Source: Candidatus Bathyarchaeota archaeon
GTDB taxonomy: Archaea > Thermoproteota > CALKCG01 > B24 > JAGTQN01
Direction: 5' to 3'
DNA length: 32,984 nucleotides
NCBI GenBank assembly: GCA_018396395.1
Contig: JAGTQN010000005.1
Span: 6,986-39,969, forward strand
Part shown: in pieces, positions 8,513 to 17,532 of the stretch
Layout of the letters: each line of letters opens with the position of its first letter
How positions within the stretch are numbered: position 1 is the stretch's first letter
Position numbers and translations under genes: made by a program
The notes under the pieces: generated by a model
Seen by the model: the letters and a program-made list of their open reading frames with translations, nothing else
The model's database searches: none
Told to the model about the DNA's origin: nothing

Positions 8513-8672
8513 CCTTAAAGCCATATGCTTGGAGAAAGAGAGCCTAACCCACGTATCCCCGACATAGGTAGGACTAGGTTCCCCATGCCTTTGTCCTCGA
8601 TGGGTATTTAACCTGCCTCAATCAATAAATGTCTTGTGAAAGGACTGGAAACTTGTCCAACCGCCCTATTTT

Positions 8673-10217
8673 TTAGCGCTCAAGGATGAAGGCCCTCCTG
8701 ACCTCAGGAAGCTCCCTCACTTCTTGGATGAGCATTTCCATCGATTCGCCGACAGCTATGAAGCTACCCTCTGCAACGGCCTCCTTCGCAGCCATGAGCT
8801 TCTCAAGATTATCCGCAAAAATAGTGAAAAGGGTATCTCCTGGCTTTACGGGATCCCCAAGCTTCTTCTCAAGGAGGATGCCCGCTCCCTTATCCTTAGG
8901 AGCTCCAGATAGCCTGGCGACCTCCACAAGGCGCCCATTATCGATCCATAGGATGCGACCACCAACCTCGCTGGTAAAAGCGAAGCGATGCCTTCCGACC
9001 TTGATATCTTCTAGGGAAATGTCTGGATCCCCACCCTGTTCGGCTATAATTTCCCTCAGTTTCCGCTCCGCCTTTCCAGAGCTTAAGGTTTCGAGGGCTA
9101 TCTTCTGGCCGCCTTCAAAGCCTGCCATCTCTAGAAGGATTCCCGCAATGCGCACGGCCTTATTGACAAGATCTGGAGCCGAGAGCTTTCCCATAAGAAC
9201 GCCTAGGGCTTCCCTAGCCTCCAAGGCAGGCCCGACTGCATAGCCTATGGGTTGCTCCCCATAGGTTATGGCAGCCTGGGTCCTTATCGAGAGCCTATTA
9301 CCCAGCTCTATGAAGTCTCTGGCCAAGAGGTTCGCCTCTCCTATTGTCTTTACCTTCGTTCCCCTTCCCGTAGGGATGTCTATCACTAGGATCTGGGCGC
9401 CGACGGCCTTCTTCTTACTCATTATGGAGGGGAGGAGGAGGGGGTCTATGGAAAGGGGATGCTCAACCCTTACGAAGATGTCGTCCGCTGGAGCTAGGTA
9501 GAGGGATCCTCCCCATACCATACAGCCGTTCGTCCGCTTCACAACTCGCTTCATTTCCTCGATGCCAAGTTCCACGGGCATGAGAACCTCAACCCTGTCA
9601 GCACTTCCAGCCGCCGATGTGATCGCCCGGCTGCTCGTCTTTGGTATCGTAAGCCCACAGGCTGCCACTATCGGAACGACGAGGAGGGTCGTCTTATCGC
9701 CAGGCGCACCGCCTATTGAATGCTTGTCCACGATAAGCCTTGCGTCGAGCTTTAGGGTTTCACCAGTTTCTACCATGGCTAAGGAAAGGCTTGTTGCCTC
9801 TTCCATGTCAAGGCCATGGTTATGGAGGGCAGTTACGAAGGAAGAGATTTCAACTTGGCTTAGATTTCTTTGTACCACATCCTTCACTATCTCATAGATT
9901 TCGTGGTAGGCAAGCCTTCTTCCATCGAGCCTTCGTCTAATATACTGGAAGGATCGTGGAGGAGATGCTGCCGTAACCTCGAGGATGGCACCCTCCTCAA
10001 GCCTTAAAAATTCCTTAACTCCATCATAAACCCCCAAAACCCCCTTTGGCACGAGGGTCCTTGCCGTGTTAACGATGGCAGTGAGTTCCCTCCCCTCAAA
10101 GCTCAGCTTTACCCTGCCAAGGCTTCTTACTCCAAGGTCCTGGGCATCTTCATCGTTCAGAACGACGATGTACTCTCCACCTGCCTCTAAACCCAGAAGC
10201 CTAGCTACCAATTTCAA
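8673..10217 (-). CDS. deoA: AMP phosphorylase (archaeal DeoA-type nucleoside phosphorylase)
   Basis: The 514-residue protein is a full-length archaeal member of the thymidine phosphorylase family. It would split AMP (and other NMPs) with phosphate into base and ribose-1,5-bisphosphate. The extra N-terminal domain of about 85 residues, ahead of the FQYIRRRLDG helix, separates it from bacterial DeoA. The catalytic region shows VDKHSIGGAPGDKT (163-176) and TSSRAITSAAGSADRVE (194-210). The start is TTG at 10217, preceded by GGAGG at 10227-10231 with nine bases of spacing. Rubisco III and ribose-1,5-bisphosphate isomerase, the usual pathway partners, are not in this window. Confidence 0.9.
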   Translation of the reverse strand: MKLVARLLGLEAGGEYIVVLNDEDAQDLGVRSLGRVKLSFEGRELTAIVNTARTLVPKGVLGVYDGVKEFLRLEEGAILEVTAASPPRSFQYIRRRLDGRRLAYHEIYEIVKDVVQRNLSQVEISSFVTALHNHGLDMEEATSLSLAMVETGETLKLDARLIVDKHSIGGAPGDKTTLLVVPIVAACGLTIPKTSSRAITSAAGSADRVEVLMPVELGIEEMKRVVKRTNGCMVWGGSLYLAPADDIFVRVEHPLSIDPLLLPSIMSKKKAVGAQILVIDIPTGRGTKVKTIGEANLLARDFIELGNRLSIRTQAAITYGEQPIGYAVGPALEAREALGVLMGKLSAPDLVNKAVRIAGILLEMAGFEGGQKIALETLSSGKAERKLREIIAEQGGDPDISLEDIKVGRHRFAFTSEVGGRILWIDNGRLVEVARLSGAPKDKGAGILLEKKLGDPVKPGDTLFTIFADNLEKLMAAKEAVAEGSFIAVGESMEMLIQEVRELPEVRRAFILER

Positions 10218-10356
10218 GCCTTAAGTCCTCCGAATTGAAGGGAGAGGATAAAGGCACTTAAAGCTTCTACCTCATAGCCTCTACGTCATCCTTATTACAA
10301 AGCTTGAAAGAGAAAAGGAAAGAAAAGGCGAGGAAAGGAAACGGGAAGGAGATACG

Positions 10357-11940
10357 GTGGAAAGGCTTCTTAGGGAAAGGGATTCGGGGAACGTCGAATA
10401 CAAGCTCATGCTCACGAACGATGATCCCCGAACCCTTCAACATCTGGCAACCCAGATACGCTATCGCCTTAATGAAGGGGGAGGCGAAGCTTTCTTCGAG
10501 ATAGGCGTCTCTGATGAGGGCGAACCCTTAGGACTCACAAAAGAAACCCTTAACCGTTCCTTGGATATCCTCAGGCGTTCCTCAGCTATCGTAGGAGCCC
10601 AATGCCAAGTCCTCAGGACAGTCGAAGGTAGAAAGGGGCTTATAGCCGAGGTTCTTGTTAGAGCTTGCCGTGAGGGCGAACTCCCCGTTTATCTTACGAT
10701 ACCGATGCTAGGAAACGTCGACTCTGGAAAGTCAAGCCTCATAGGCGTTCTTTGTACAGGACAGCCGGACGATGGGAATGGTCTTGCCATGTCGAAGGTT
10801 GCAAGGTACCTACATGAGATCGAGATGCGAAGGACCTCAAGCATTTCATCCCACCTCTTGGGCTTCACGGGTGAAGGGGATGCCATCAACTATGGGCTTC
10901 TAAACCCCTTAGACGAGGCCGAAGTCTTCATGAAGAGTGCCAAGATCCTATCCTTCATAGACCTAGGAGGCCACGAAAGGTATCTACGAACGACTTTGAA
11001 GGGAATCATGGGAAGGACCCCTGATTACGTAATCGTAGTCGTAGGTGCCAATGCGGGCATCATAGGAACCACTAAGGAGCACTTGGGCGTAGCTGTGGCT
11101 CTGAGACTTCCGATCATCATCGTCGTAACGAAGGTGGATATGGTTTCTGAGGAGCAGACAACCCATGTCGTCGAGGAGGCCCAGCGCCTTTTGAAGCTTC
11201 CTGGAATCGCCCGCATACCCATCGTTATCACAACTCTTGATGATGCCGTCGTTGCGGCTAGGAACATGGCCACGGGTAGGATCGTTCCAATTTTCCTTGT
11301 GAGCAATAAAACGGGTTTTGGGCTTTCACTCTTAAGATCCTTCCTGAACCTCCTTCCTCCTAGGCTTCGATGGAGCGAGAAGTACGAAAAACCCTTCCTA
11401 ATGTGGATCGATGATAAGTTCAACGTAAAAGGCGTAGGAACAGTCGTTAATGGCATTATACAGGAGGGCTCCGTCGGCCTCGATGACCTCCTGCAACTTG
11501 GTCCCTTCGACGATGGAAGTGCGAAGATCGTAAGGGTGAAGTCGATCCATGTGAACAGGGTTTCCGTGGCTAAGGCCTTCGCAGGTCAGGATGTATGCCT
11601 AGCCTTAGCCAATGTCGATTATGAGGAAGTCCAAAAGGGCTTCGTCCTTCTGGACAAAAGCCAGAGGATGGTACCTGTCAGGGTCTTCGAAGCCCGTATT
11701 ACAGTCCTCCATCACCCCACGACGATTTGGAGGGGATACAACGCCGTCGCCCATATCCAGACGATTAGGCAGACCGTTGAGTTCTTAGAGATGTCAGAGG
11801 AACCCTTGAGGACAGGGGTAACGGCAGATGTGAAGTTTCGATTCAAGTTCAAGCCCGAGTATATTATCCCTGGAGACTGGTTCGTCTTCAGGGAGGGTAG
11901 GACGAGGGGGATAGGCGTTATATCAAATGTTTACGCATAG
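10357..11940 (+). CDS. GTPBP1-like translational GTPase
   Basis: The 527-residue protein has a complete GTPase domain: G1 GNVDSGKSS (119-127), switch I around RRTSSIS (159-165), G3 DLGGHE (202-207), G4 TKVD (258-261) and G5-like VSNKTGFGL. DLGGHE and the long N-terminal region with a VSDEGEPLGL segment are typical of the GTPBP1/GTPBP2 branch rather than EF-1A. Two beta-barrel domains follow (MWIDDKFNVKGVGTVVNG onwards). The family's role in archaea is unclear; eukaryotic relatives act in ribosome rescue and mRNA surveillance. The start is GTG at 10357, chosen because GGAAGGA at 10344-10350 is a well-spaced ribosome-binding site. It is divergent from deoA. Confidence 0.85.
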   Translation: MERLLRERDSGNVEYKLMLTNDDPRTLQHLATQIRYRLNEGGGEAFFEIGVSDEGEPLGLTKETLNRSLDILRRSSAIVGAQCQVLRTVEGRKGLIAEVLVRACREGELPVYLTIPMLGNVDSGKSSLIGVLCTGQPDDGNGLAMSKVARYLHEIEMRRTSSISSHLLGFTGEGDAINYGLLNPLDEAEVFMKSAKILSFIDLGGHERYLRTTLKGIMGRTPDYVIVVVGANAGIIGTTKEHLGVAVALRLPIIIVVTKVDMVSEEQTTHVVEEAQRLLKLPGIARIPIVITTLDDAVVAARNMATGRIVPIFLVSNKTGFGLSLLRSFLNLLPPRLRWSEKYEKPFLMWIDDKFNVKGVGTVVNGIIQEGSVGLDDLLQLGPFDDGSAKIVRVKSIHVNRVSVAKAFAGQDVCLALANVDYEEVQKGFVLLDKSQRMVPVRVFEARITVLHHPTTIWRGYNAVAHIQTIRQTVEFLEMSEEPLRTGVTADVKFRFKFKPEYIIPGDWFVFREGRTRGIGVISNVYA

Positions 11941-12046
11941 GCCTTTCATCCTATAGAATGTATGAAGAATACTTCCATACGATTTGATTTGAATCGATCC
12001 TTCCTTTTTCTCTAACCCTTAATCCCGTTGGAACTTCCCCATCCTT

Positions 12047-12868
12047 CTAGGGCGTTCCTTGTGGAACGATGGAGCCCCCCTTTTGCTCGATGAGTTCCCT
12101 CAATCTTTCAGCAGTCCTTTCAATGGATTCCTTAGCCTTTTCCAAAGTCTCAGAGCTTGTCGTAAGATGGAGTTCAATATAGCCCCTCCCCTCCTCCATC
12201 TTTGGATGGGATTTCACATAGACCGTTGCATTCTCACGCATAGCCACATCGATGAGGGGGGCGAGGTCGGATTCAAAGATCCCTTCTACCCTAAGGCTTT
12301 TCTCATGGAAGACACTTTTTGAAAGATTCCTTATGATCGGAGCGATACTCTCCTCGAAGATTGCCTCCATCTCCGAGGGGACCCCTGGAAGGGCTACCAA
12401 GAAACCACCATCAAGCTTTATCAAAACCCCTGGTGCAGTTCCAACAGGATTATGGAGGGCCGAGGAACCCTCAGGAATCTTTGCCATTTTTAACCTAGCG
12501 GGAGTAAACTCATATTTTTGCCCTCGCTCCCTCGAAAGATGGGCATAATGCTCCTTTATCATATTTAAGGCTTTAACATCCAATACGAGGGATCTACCCA
12601 AACCCTTTGCAATGCCCTCTAAGGTTTTATCGTCAAAGGTTGGACCCAGTCCTCCTGTCGTTATGATGAGGTCGGGCTTGCGATTGAGGGATTCCCTAAT
12701 CGTTTCGGCAATAACATCGACATCATCCCCTACGACCGTGATCCTCCTAACCCTTCCACCTAGGCTCACAATCCTTCTAGCGAGGAACTGGGCATTCGTG
12801 TTGGCTATCTTTCCGATGAGAAGTTCCTCACCTATACTTATCAGCTCGACATGGGGATTTATGGCCAT
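12047..12868 (-). CDS. CinA-like MoCF-fold protein (nicotinamide mononucleotide deamidase-related)
   Basis: The 273-residue protein is the stand-alone MoCF (molybdopterin-binding fold) domain of the CinA family. Motifs are ISIGEELLIGKIANTNAQFLA at the N-terminus, TTGGLGPTFDDKT (about 70-82), NPVGTAPG and LPGVPSEM. Bacterial CinA joins this domain, which has ADP-ribose/CoA pyrophosphatase activity in some members, to a C-terminal NMN deamidase; the deamidase part is absent here, as is usual in archaea. The start follows GAAGGGAAGG. It is the last gene of a minus-strand run beginning with the UPF0182 gene. Confidence 0.88.
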   Translation of the reverse strand: MAINPHVELISIGEELLIGKIANTNAQFLARRIVSLGGRVRRITVVGDDVDVIAETIRESLNRKPDLIITTGGLGPTFDDKTLEGIAKGLGRSLVLDVKALNMIKEHYAHLSRERGQKYEFTPARLKMAKIPEGSSALHNPVGTAPGVLIKLDGGFLVALPGVPSEMEAIFEESIAPIIRNLSKSVFHEKSLRVEGIFESDLAPLIDVAMRENATVYVKSHPKMEEGRGYIELHLTTSSETLEKAKESIERTAERLRELIEQKGGSIVPQGTP

Positions 12869-12881
12869 TCTTCCCTTCCCT

Positions 12882-13067
12882 TCATTCGCTCTTTTTTATT
12901 CCTCGATCTTTGAAAGCATCCGAAAGACTCTTAAGCTTTCGCAATGCCCTAGCCCTTTTCGAAAAGAAAAAATAGGCTTGCACATAGGAGCTAAAGCTAT
13001 CCCTTTGTTCCCTTCTAAGTTTCCTGGGACTTCTTCCTTGAAAGACTTCCTTAGACCACCTAGCCAT
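12882..13067 (-). CDS. Possible small basic protein
   Basis: A 61-codon frame fits neatly between two same-strand genes with gaps of 13 and 15 bases. The product is very basic and probably helical (many Arg/Lys pairs, an FFFSKRARALRKLK segment). No strong ribosome-binding site precedes its ATG and I recognise no family. It could equally be an untranslated spacer; its position within the apparent operon is the main support. Confidence 0.35.
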   Translation of the reverse strand: MARWSKEVFQGRSPRKLRREQRDSFSSYVQAYFFFSKRARALRKLKSLSDAFKDRGIKKSE

Positions 13068-13082
13068 CCATGGGATGGATGA

Positions 13083-13373
13083 TTAGTGCTTTACCCAGAT
13101 GTAGACAAGGATTAGGAGAAGGACGGCTCCGATGATGAGGAGAAACCTTAGGATGCCATTACGCTCAAGGATTGTCAGGGATGCCGAAAGGCGTAAGAGG
13201 GGGTTAGAAGATGTTAGCATCTCAACAAGAACCTTGGCTTCTTCTATCGTAAAGGATCCTCCATCCACCAGAACCTTCCCTTCCCTTCTCTCAAATCTAT
13301 GGGGACCTAAGCGGAAGGGACCCCTGAAACCCGACTTCAGCCAGAGTTCAAATTCCTCAGGGACTTGGCTCAT
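13083..13373 (-). CDS. Small tail-anchored membrane protein
   Basis: The 96-residue protein has a soluble N-terminal part (FRGPFRLGPHRFERREGKVLVDGG, then a helix with EEAKVLVEML) and one C-terminal hydrophobic helix at about 74-92 (ILRFLLIIGAVLLLILVYIW) ending in a short basic tail, so it is probably membrane-anchored. It begins seven bases after the UPF0182 stop and is almost surely co-transcribed with it. I do not recognise the family; a partner role for the UPF0182 protein is inference. Confidence 0.65.
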   Translation of the reverse strand: MSQVPEEFELWLKSGFRGPFRLGPHRFERREGKVLVDGGSFTIEEAKVLVEMLTSSNPLLRLSASLTILERNGILRFLLIIGAVLLLILVYIWVKH

Positions 13374-13380
13374 AGCCTAT

Positions 13381-16125
13381 TTAACCATATTTTACTGCGA
13401 AGTAGTTAAGTTTCACGATTCCTCCCTTGGCTTCCATGGTTCCAAAGAAAACTGTGTCAGAACCTGAATACCAGCAATAGACCTCCTTCAAGGCATTTCC
13501 TTCCACATAGTTTAGGATGAACTCGTCTATGACTGAGGATATCTGGTTCCATTGATCCTCCTCTACATAAGTCAAGTTGGCTATGAGGATTTCGACATTG
13601 GCTCGTAGGGCTGTCGGCTCGATCAACCGAAAGCCCCTCAAGGTAAAGGACTCCTTGAGCCTTTTCAGCCTCCCTTCCTTCCCAACTTCTGTATGGGGGA
13701 CCAATCCTGTGAGGAGGGCATAGGCTTCCCTCGCGCTATTTCCTGCGACAACCTTCGTCCCCGTTAGAGCATCTATGGCGACGACGAAGGCAAGCTTTGT
13801 TGTAACGGCTTCAGCAACCCTCGTAAGGATGTAGACTGGGATGAAGTAGTAGAGGCTTCCACCTATGGAGTAGAGAAGGATGTTTCCAAGTCTGTTGTTG
13901 GGAAGAAGGCTCCTTTGCTGTTGAACGAACTTATCGGTTTCTACAGCTTGGAGGGCTGCTGAGGGCCCTATAAGCTGGGTTGATGAGGCACTCGTAACCC
14001 TGTAGAGCTCGATTTTTCCTAGGGCGGATCCTCCATAGGACACATAAAGCCCTGCCAGGTTTCGTCCTGGAGATTGCTCGAACTCAACAAGCTGGACACC
14101 GACGAATTGGGGCTCCTCCCCGACCAGCATAACAATGTAATGGACTTGGGTTTGGGCTGGCCTTTCGAAGAAGTCCGATCGAGACCTCCAAACCGTAGGG
14201 TCCTCCACATGGTAATAAAAATGTACATCAAGCTGACCAGCCTCACTAGGAAGGCCTAAGAGACGTTCTGGGTAGCGGAGCTGGGGTATGAGCCATGATG
14301 GAGGTTCATTCCAAGACTTGTAGTAGCTTCTATAGAAGTCTACGAGGAATCCATCGGGCTTTCCTACGATGAAACCCTGAAGCCTTCCATCCTCCATGTC
14401 CACAAGGACTACTGCAAAGAACCGCAGATAGGAGGAGGCCGAGAAATCCGTATGGAGTGGGTAATTTATGTATACCTGGACTAGGTAGTAAAGCCTTTCT
14501 CCATCGCACACGGGATAAGCATCTGGATCAACCTCAAGCCCGTAGATGAGGATGCCCTTAACGCGCTTAAGGACGTCACGGTTGTAGAGCATAGGTATGC
14601 TTTCTTGAGGAGGTGTGAAGGCAAAGCCCAGTTGCCCCTCGAAAAGGAACCAAAGGGCCCGCTCCCATCCTGAAAGCACGTAATCAGGCTCCCCAGAGTA
14701 GGTAACATTCTCTATCTCGCTAAAGTCCCTTAGTCCCGTATAGACGTTCTCCTCGAAGCCCTCACCATAGTATATGCGGGGCTCATTCTCCAGCCCAAAG
14801 CATTCCTTGACATTGACGTATTCCCCTGAGTGGCTGTCGAGGACTATGATCCTCGAGGCATGGGTATAGATGATGTGGCGGCTGATCCAATCGTCACTCG
14901 GATAGTAAATCGTTGTTGGGGCAACCCAGTATTCTCTGCCGTTATAATATATGATATCAGAGTCGCTCAGGGTCATCCAATTGACGCCTATCTGGCCCTT
15001 CATCTTCGTATAGGCTGCATCTTGGTCCCATTGTCTTACAAGGGAAAGGAGCTTCTCAATGTTTCCTGTAGGGACCTGTTGTATGGCATACTCGGGAATA
15101 TTATCGACACCAGAAGCCCATCTGGTAACCTTTATCCTATTCCTAGTTAGGGGCATCCATTCATACTCGACCCATTTATTGTTCCAGTTAACCCTGTACC
15201 AAGCGATTATGGCAACATCGCCTAAAAGGGCGGCAGAAACGATCAGAGCGATGCCTGTCAAGATGATCCTTCGCCTTTTGGCAAAGGAAAGGTTTCCTCC
15301 CAGGATTCCAAAATGGAAAAGGGTAGCCATGGTTACGAAGGCTGCAAGGAGGATGACCGTAAGGGCGAAGTCATAGGGCATTGTGGCATCCATGGGCCTG
15401 AAGGGGGAGCCTAAGATAATTCCTAGGACGATCAGGGATAGGATTACGAAGACATCCCGAATCCAGGCATTTCCCTGCTCAAGGAGGAATTCGCCCACAA
15501 GCCTTATGCCGAGCCTCAGGGAAGCGATTCCAAGGATGGATAGGGCTATGGCATAAAGAAGCCTGTACTGGCTTTCTAGGGTAGGTATGAGGGAAAGGAG
15601 CTCCTCACCCGATGGCAAAATAATCGGCAGAGTTAGGATTCTGGGTAGGAGCCTCCAGTCCCCAAAGCCCTTAAGCACCATAAGCATGGGAACTGTTAGG
15701 TTTCCTAATCCAGGAAGACCGTTGAAGTAGCTGAGGAAGGCGAAGGAAATGGACCACTTCACGAGCTGCCAGAAGGCCCATAGGGACTTCGAAACTCCAA
15801 AGCGGATAGGTATAGGTTTCGAGGGACCCATGCCAATCCTCCTCTGAAGCCACTCTCCCCAGTTGGATATGTCGTAGAGCTGGCTTCTCTGAGGCTTGGG
15901 GTTGATCGCGAGGCATGAGAAGAGGGCTGCGAAGATGAAGGTATAGCCTTCGTAGAAAACTGTATTAAACCAATCTATGCCCGCTTTGCGGAGATACATA
16001 GTCTGAAGAATGTTCCAACGAAGCCGGGCAAAGGCTATGATAAGGCTTAGGGGAAGGGCTAGAATGATGGCTAGGGCAAGCCAAAGAAGGAGTCTCGAAG
16101 ACCTAGATTCGTATGAGTGCGACAT
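13381..16125 (-). CDS. UPF0182 family large membrane protein
   Basis: At 914 residues this matches the size of UPF0182 (COG1615) proteins. The first 310 residues hold about seven hydrophobic helices (near 11-32, 58-75, 112-135, 188-210, 222-239, 251-274 and 286-309). The remaining 600 residues form an extracytoplasmic region rich in Tyr and Trp. Family-like segments are LRYPERLLGL, YYHVEDPTVWRSRSDFFERP and the late stretch ending SLYYFIPVYI. The function of the family is not established. No Shine-Dalgarno site precedes the ATG; a TATA box lies 24-31 bases upstream, which suggests a leaderless message. Confidence 0.85.
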   Translation of the reverse strand: MSHSYESRSSRLLLWLALAIILALPLSLIIAFARLRWNILQTMYLRKAGIDWFNTVFYEGYTFIFAALFSCLAINPKPQRSQLYDISNWGEWLQRRIGMGPSKPIPIRFGVSKSLWAFWQLVKWSISFAFLSYFNGLPGLGNLTVPMLMVLKGFGDWRLLPRILTLPIILPSGEELLSLIPTLESQYRLLYAIALSILGIASLRLGIRLVGEFLLEQGNAWIRDVFVILSLIVLGIILGSPFRPMDATMPYDFALTVILLAAFVTMATLFHFGILGGNLSFAKRRRIILTGIALIVSAALLGDVAIIAWYRVNWNNKWVEYEWMPLTRNRIKVTRWASGVDNIPEYAIQQVPTGNIEKLLSLVRQWDQDAAYTKMKGQIGVNWMTLSDSDIIYYNGREYWVAPTTIYYPSDDWISRHIIYTHASRIIVLDSHSGEYVNVKECFGLENEPRIYYGEGFEENVYTGLRDFSEIENVTYSGEPDYVLSGWERALWFLFEGQLGFAFTPPQESIPMLYNRDVLKRVKGILIYGLEVDPDAYPVCDGERLYYLVQVYINYPLHTDFSASSYLRFFAVVLVDMEDGRLQGFIVGKPDGFLVDFYRSYYKSWNEPPSWLIPQLRYPERLLGLPSEAGQLDVHFYYHVEDPTVWRSRSDFFERPAQTQVHYIVMLVGEEPQFVGVQLVEFEQSPGRNLAGLYVSYGGSALGKIELYRVTSASSTQLIGPSAALQAVETDKFVQQQRSLLPNNRLGNILLYSIGGSLYYFIPVYILTRVAEAVTTKLAFVVAIDALTGTKVVAGNSAREAYALLTGLVPHTEVGKEGRLKRLKESFTLRGFRLIEPTALRANVEILIANLTYVEEDQWNQISSVIDEFILNYVEGNALKEVYCWYSGSDTVFFGTMEAKGGIVKLNYFAVKYG

Positions 16126-16148
16126 CGCCTATAATAATCGAATCGTCG

Positions 16149-16156
16149 ATAATAAG
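16149..16156 (-). promoter_or_regulatory. TATA box of the UPF0182 gene
   Basis: On the minus strand CTTATTAT occupies positions -24 to -31 relative to the ATG at 16125, which places the start of transcription at or next to the ATG. Confidence 0.5.
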
Positions 16157-16403
16157 TTAAGCGTAGGGCTACCACAAGTTTGAAGGCTTCTCTTAGCTTT
16201 AAAGGCTTCATTCGATTCCTTACCTTATCGATTGCATAAAGATTCGATACCCAATACTAACTCATTTTGGCTTGGCATTTCTGCCATTTAGAAGCCCTAT
16301 CCATAAAGCCTTTTCATGCGGAAAAGGCCTTCCTAGAAGGGTTAGGGTATAGGGAAAGTTTCCTTAAGGCTTTGAGGTCTGGTCGTAGATGAGCCCCCAG
16401 CAA

Positions 16404-16413
16404 AACTTATTTC
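16404..16413 (+). promoter_or_regulatory. TATA-like box of the inositol-phosphate synthase gene
   Basis: AACTTATTTC would direct transcription to start near 16434-16440, downstream of the ATG at 16426. This favours the ATG at 16450 as the translation start. Confidence 0.4.
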
Positions 16414-16449
16414 CTAAGAAAGGCAATGAAATTAAAGGTTCTGTTCAGA

Positions 16450-17532
16450 ATGCCTGAAATCAAGATAGCGATTATAGGGATTGGCAACTGCTGTTCCGCC
16501 TTTGTTCAAGGCCTTTACTATCTAAAGGCAAAGGAAAAGGGGGAGGGCCCCTCGAAGGAAAACCTTGGCTTTCCATATCCTGAAGTCGGGGGTTACAAGG
16601 TTTCGGACATATCGGTTGTGGCAGCCTTTGACATCGATGTGAATAAAATTGGTAAGGATCTTTCAGAGGCTATTTTCTCTGAGCCTAACACAGCTTGGAG
16701 GTTTCAGGAGGTCCCGGAACTTGGCGTGAAGGTTCTAAAGGGTAAGGCCCTTGATGGCATCGGCGATCATTTAAAGGGCATAATCCAACTGGACGATTCT
16801 CCAGCCCCAGAGATTAGTAGGGCCCTTAAGGATGCGGGAGCAGAGCTCGCCCTAAACCTCATCCCCAGTGGAGCTGTAAAGGCGTCTAGGCATTATGCCA
16901 AGGAAGCCATAAAGGCAGGTTGTGCCTTCATCAACGCTACTCCCGTTACCTTAGCCAGTGATAAAGAATGGGGAAGGCGCTTCAGTAAGGCTGGCCTCCC
17001 ACTAGCTGGCGACGACCTTATGGATCAGGCTGGCTCAACAGTTTTTCATAAGGCTATCTTGGAAGCTTTGCATAGGAGGAATATTCGCATCGAGAAAAGC
17101 TACTCCCTCGATGTGGGAGGGGGAACAGAGGACCTAAACGCCCTTGAAAGGCAGAGGAATCTCCTTAAGCGTAGGTTTAAGACGGAATCCATAAGGGCCA
17201 CGCTTCCGTACAACTTTCAGATAGCAGCCGGAACGACGGACTATGTGGGCTCCTTGAAGAATAAAAGGGTCAGCTATCTTTGGATCGAGGGCCGATATTT
17301 CGCTGGGGCCCCGATATCGATAGATATCAAAGTAACGAGCCTGGATGCCCCTAATGGGGCAGGTGTCCTGATGGATGTGGTGAGGGGAGTTAAGGTAGCC
17401 CTGGACCAAGGCTTGGGAGGCCCCCTTGAGGTTGTTTCGGCTTATGGATTCAAGGTGCCCCCATCTCCTATGCCCATCCAAGAGGCCATGAGGCGTTTTG
17501 AGGCCTTCGTCAAAGGAAAGGAGGCCCTTTGA
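16450..17532 (+). CDS. ino1: Myo-inositol-1-phosphate synthase
   Basis: The protein (360 residues from ATG 16450; 368 from ATG 16426) isomerises glucose-6-phosphate to inositol-1-phosphate with NAD. The N-terminal dinucleotide-binding loop IGIGNCCSAFVQGL, the SDISVVAAFDIDVNKIGKDL segment, NLIPSGAVKASRHYAKEAI, FINATPVTLAS and GDDLMDQAGSTVFHKAI are typical of archaeal/actinobacterial enzymes. I prefer the second ATG because the promoter predicts it and homologues begin just before the Rossmann strand. The product can go to inositol phospholipids or to inositol-phosphate solutes of hyperthermophiles. It overlaps the next gene by one base. Confidence 0.9.
   Translation: MPEIKIAIIGIGNCCSAFVQGLYYLKAKEKGEGPSKENLGFPYPEVGGYKVSDISVVAAFDIDVNKIGKDLSEAIFSEPNTAWRFQEVPELGVKVLKGKALDGIGDHLKGIIQLDDSPAPEISRALKDAGAELALNLIPSGAVKASRHYAKEAIKAGCAFINATPVTLASDKEWGRRFSKAGLPLAGDDLMDQAGSTVFHKAILEALHRRNIRIEKSYSLDVGGGTEDLNALERQRNLLKRRFKTESIRATLPYNFQIAAGTTDYVGSLKNKRVSYLWIEGRYFAGAPISIDIKVTSLDAPNGAGVLMDVVRGVKVALDQGLGGPLEVVSAYGFKVPPSPMPIQEAMRRFEAFVKGKEAL

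Larger units (their letters stand above)
16126..16425. other. Divergent intergenic region, two small hairpins
   Basis: No gene is seen. The region holds the promoters of the UPF0182 gene (minus) and the inositol-phosphate synthase gene (plus). A hairpin GCCTTTT-7-AAAAGGC lies at 16308-16328 and a smaller TGGCA-4-TGCCA near 16275-16288. Either could be an operator or a relic; nothing decides. Confidence 0.4.

Noticed and set aside
10304..10504. 66-codon plus-strand frame overlapping the start of the GTPase gene
   Set aside because: A different frame from the GTPase; its product is basic low-complexity and the GTPase has the better ribosome-binding site.
12612..13082. 156-codon plus-strand frame
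   Set aside because: Largely antisense to the CinA-domain gene, with shadow-like Ser/Pro/Leu composition.
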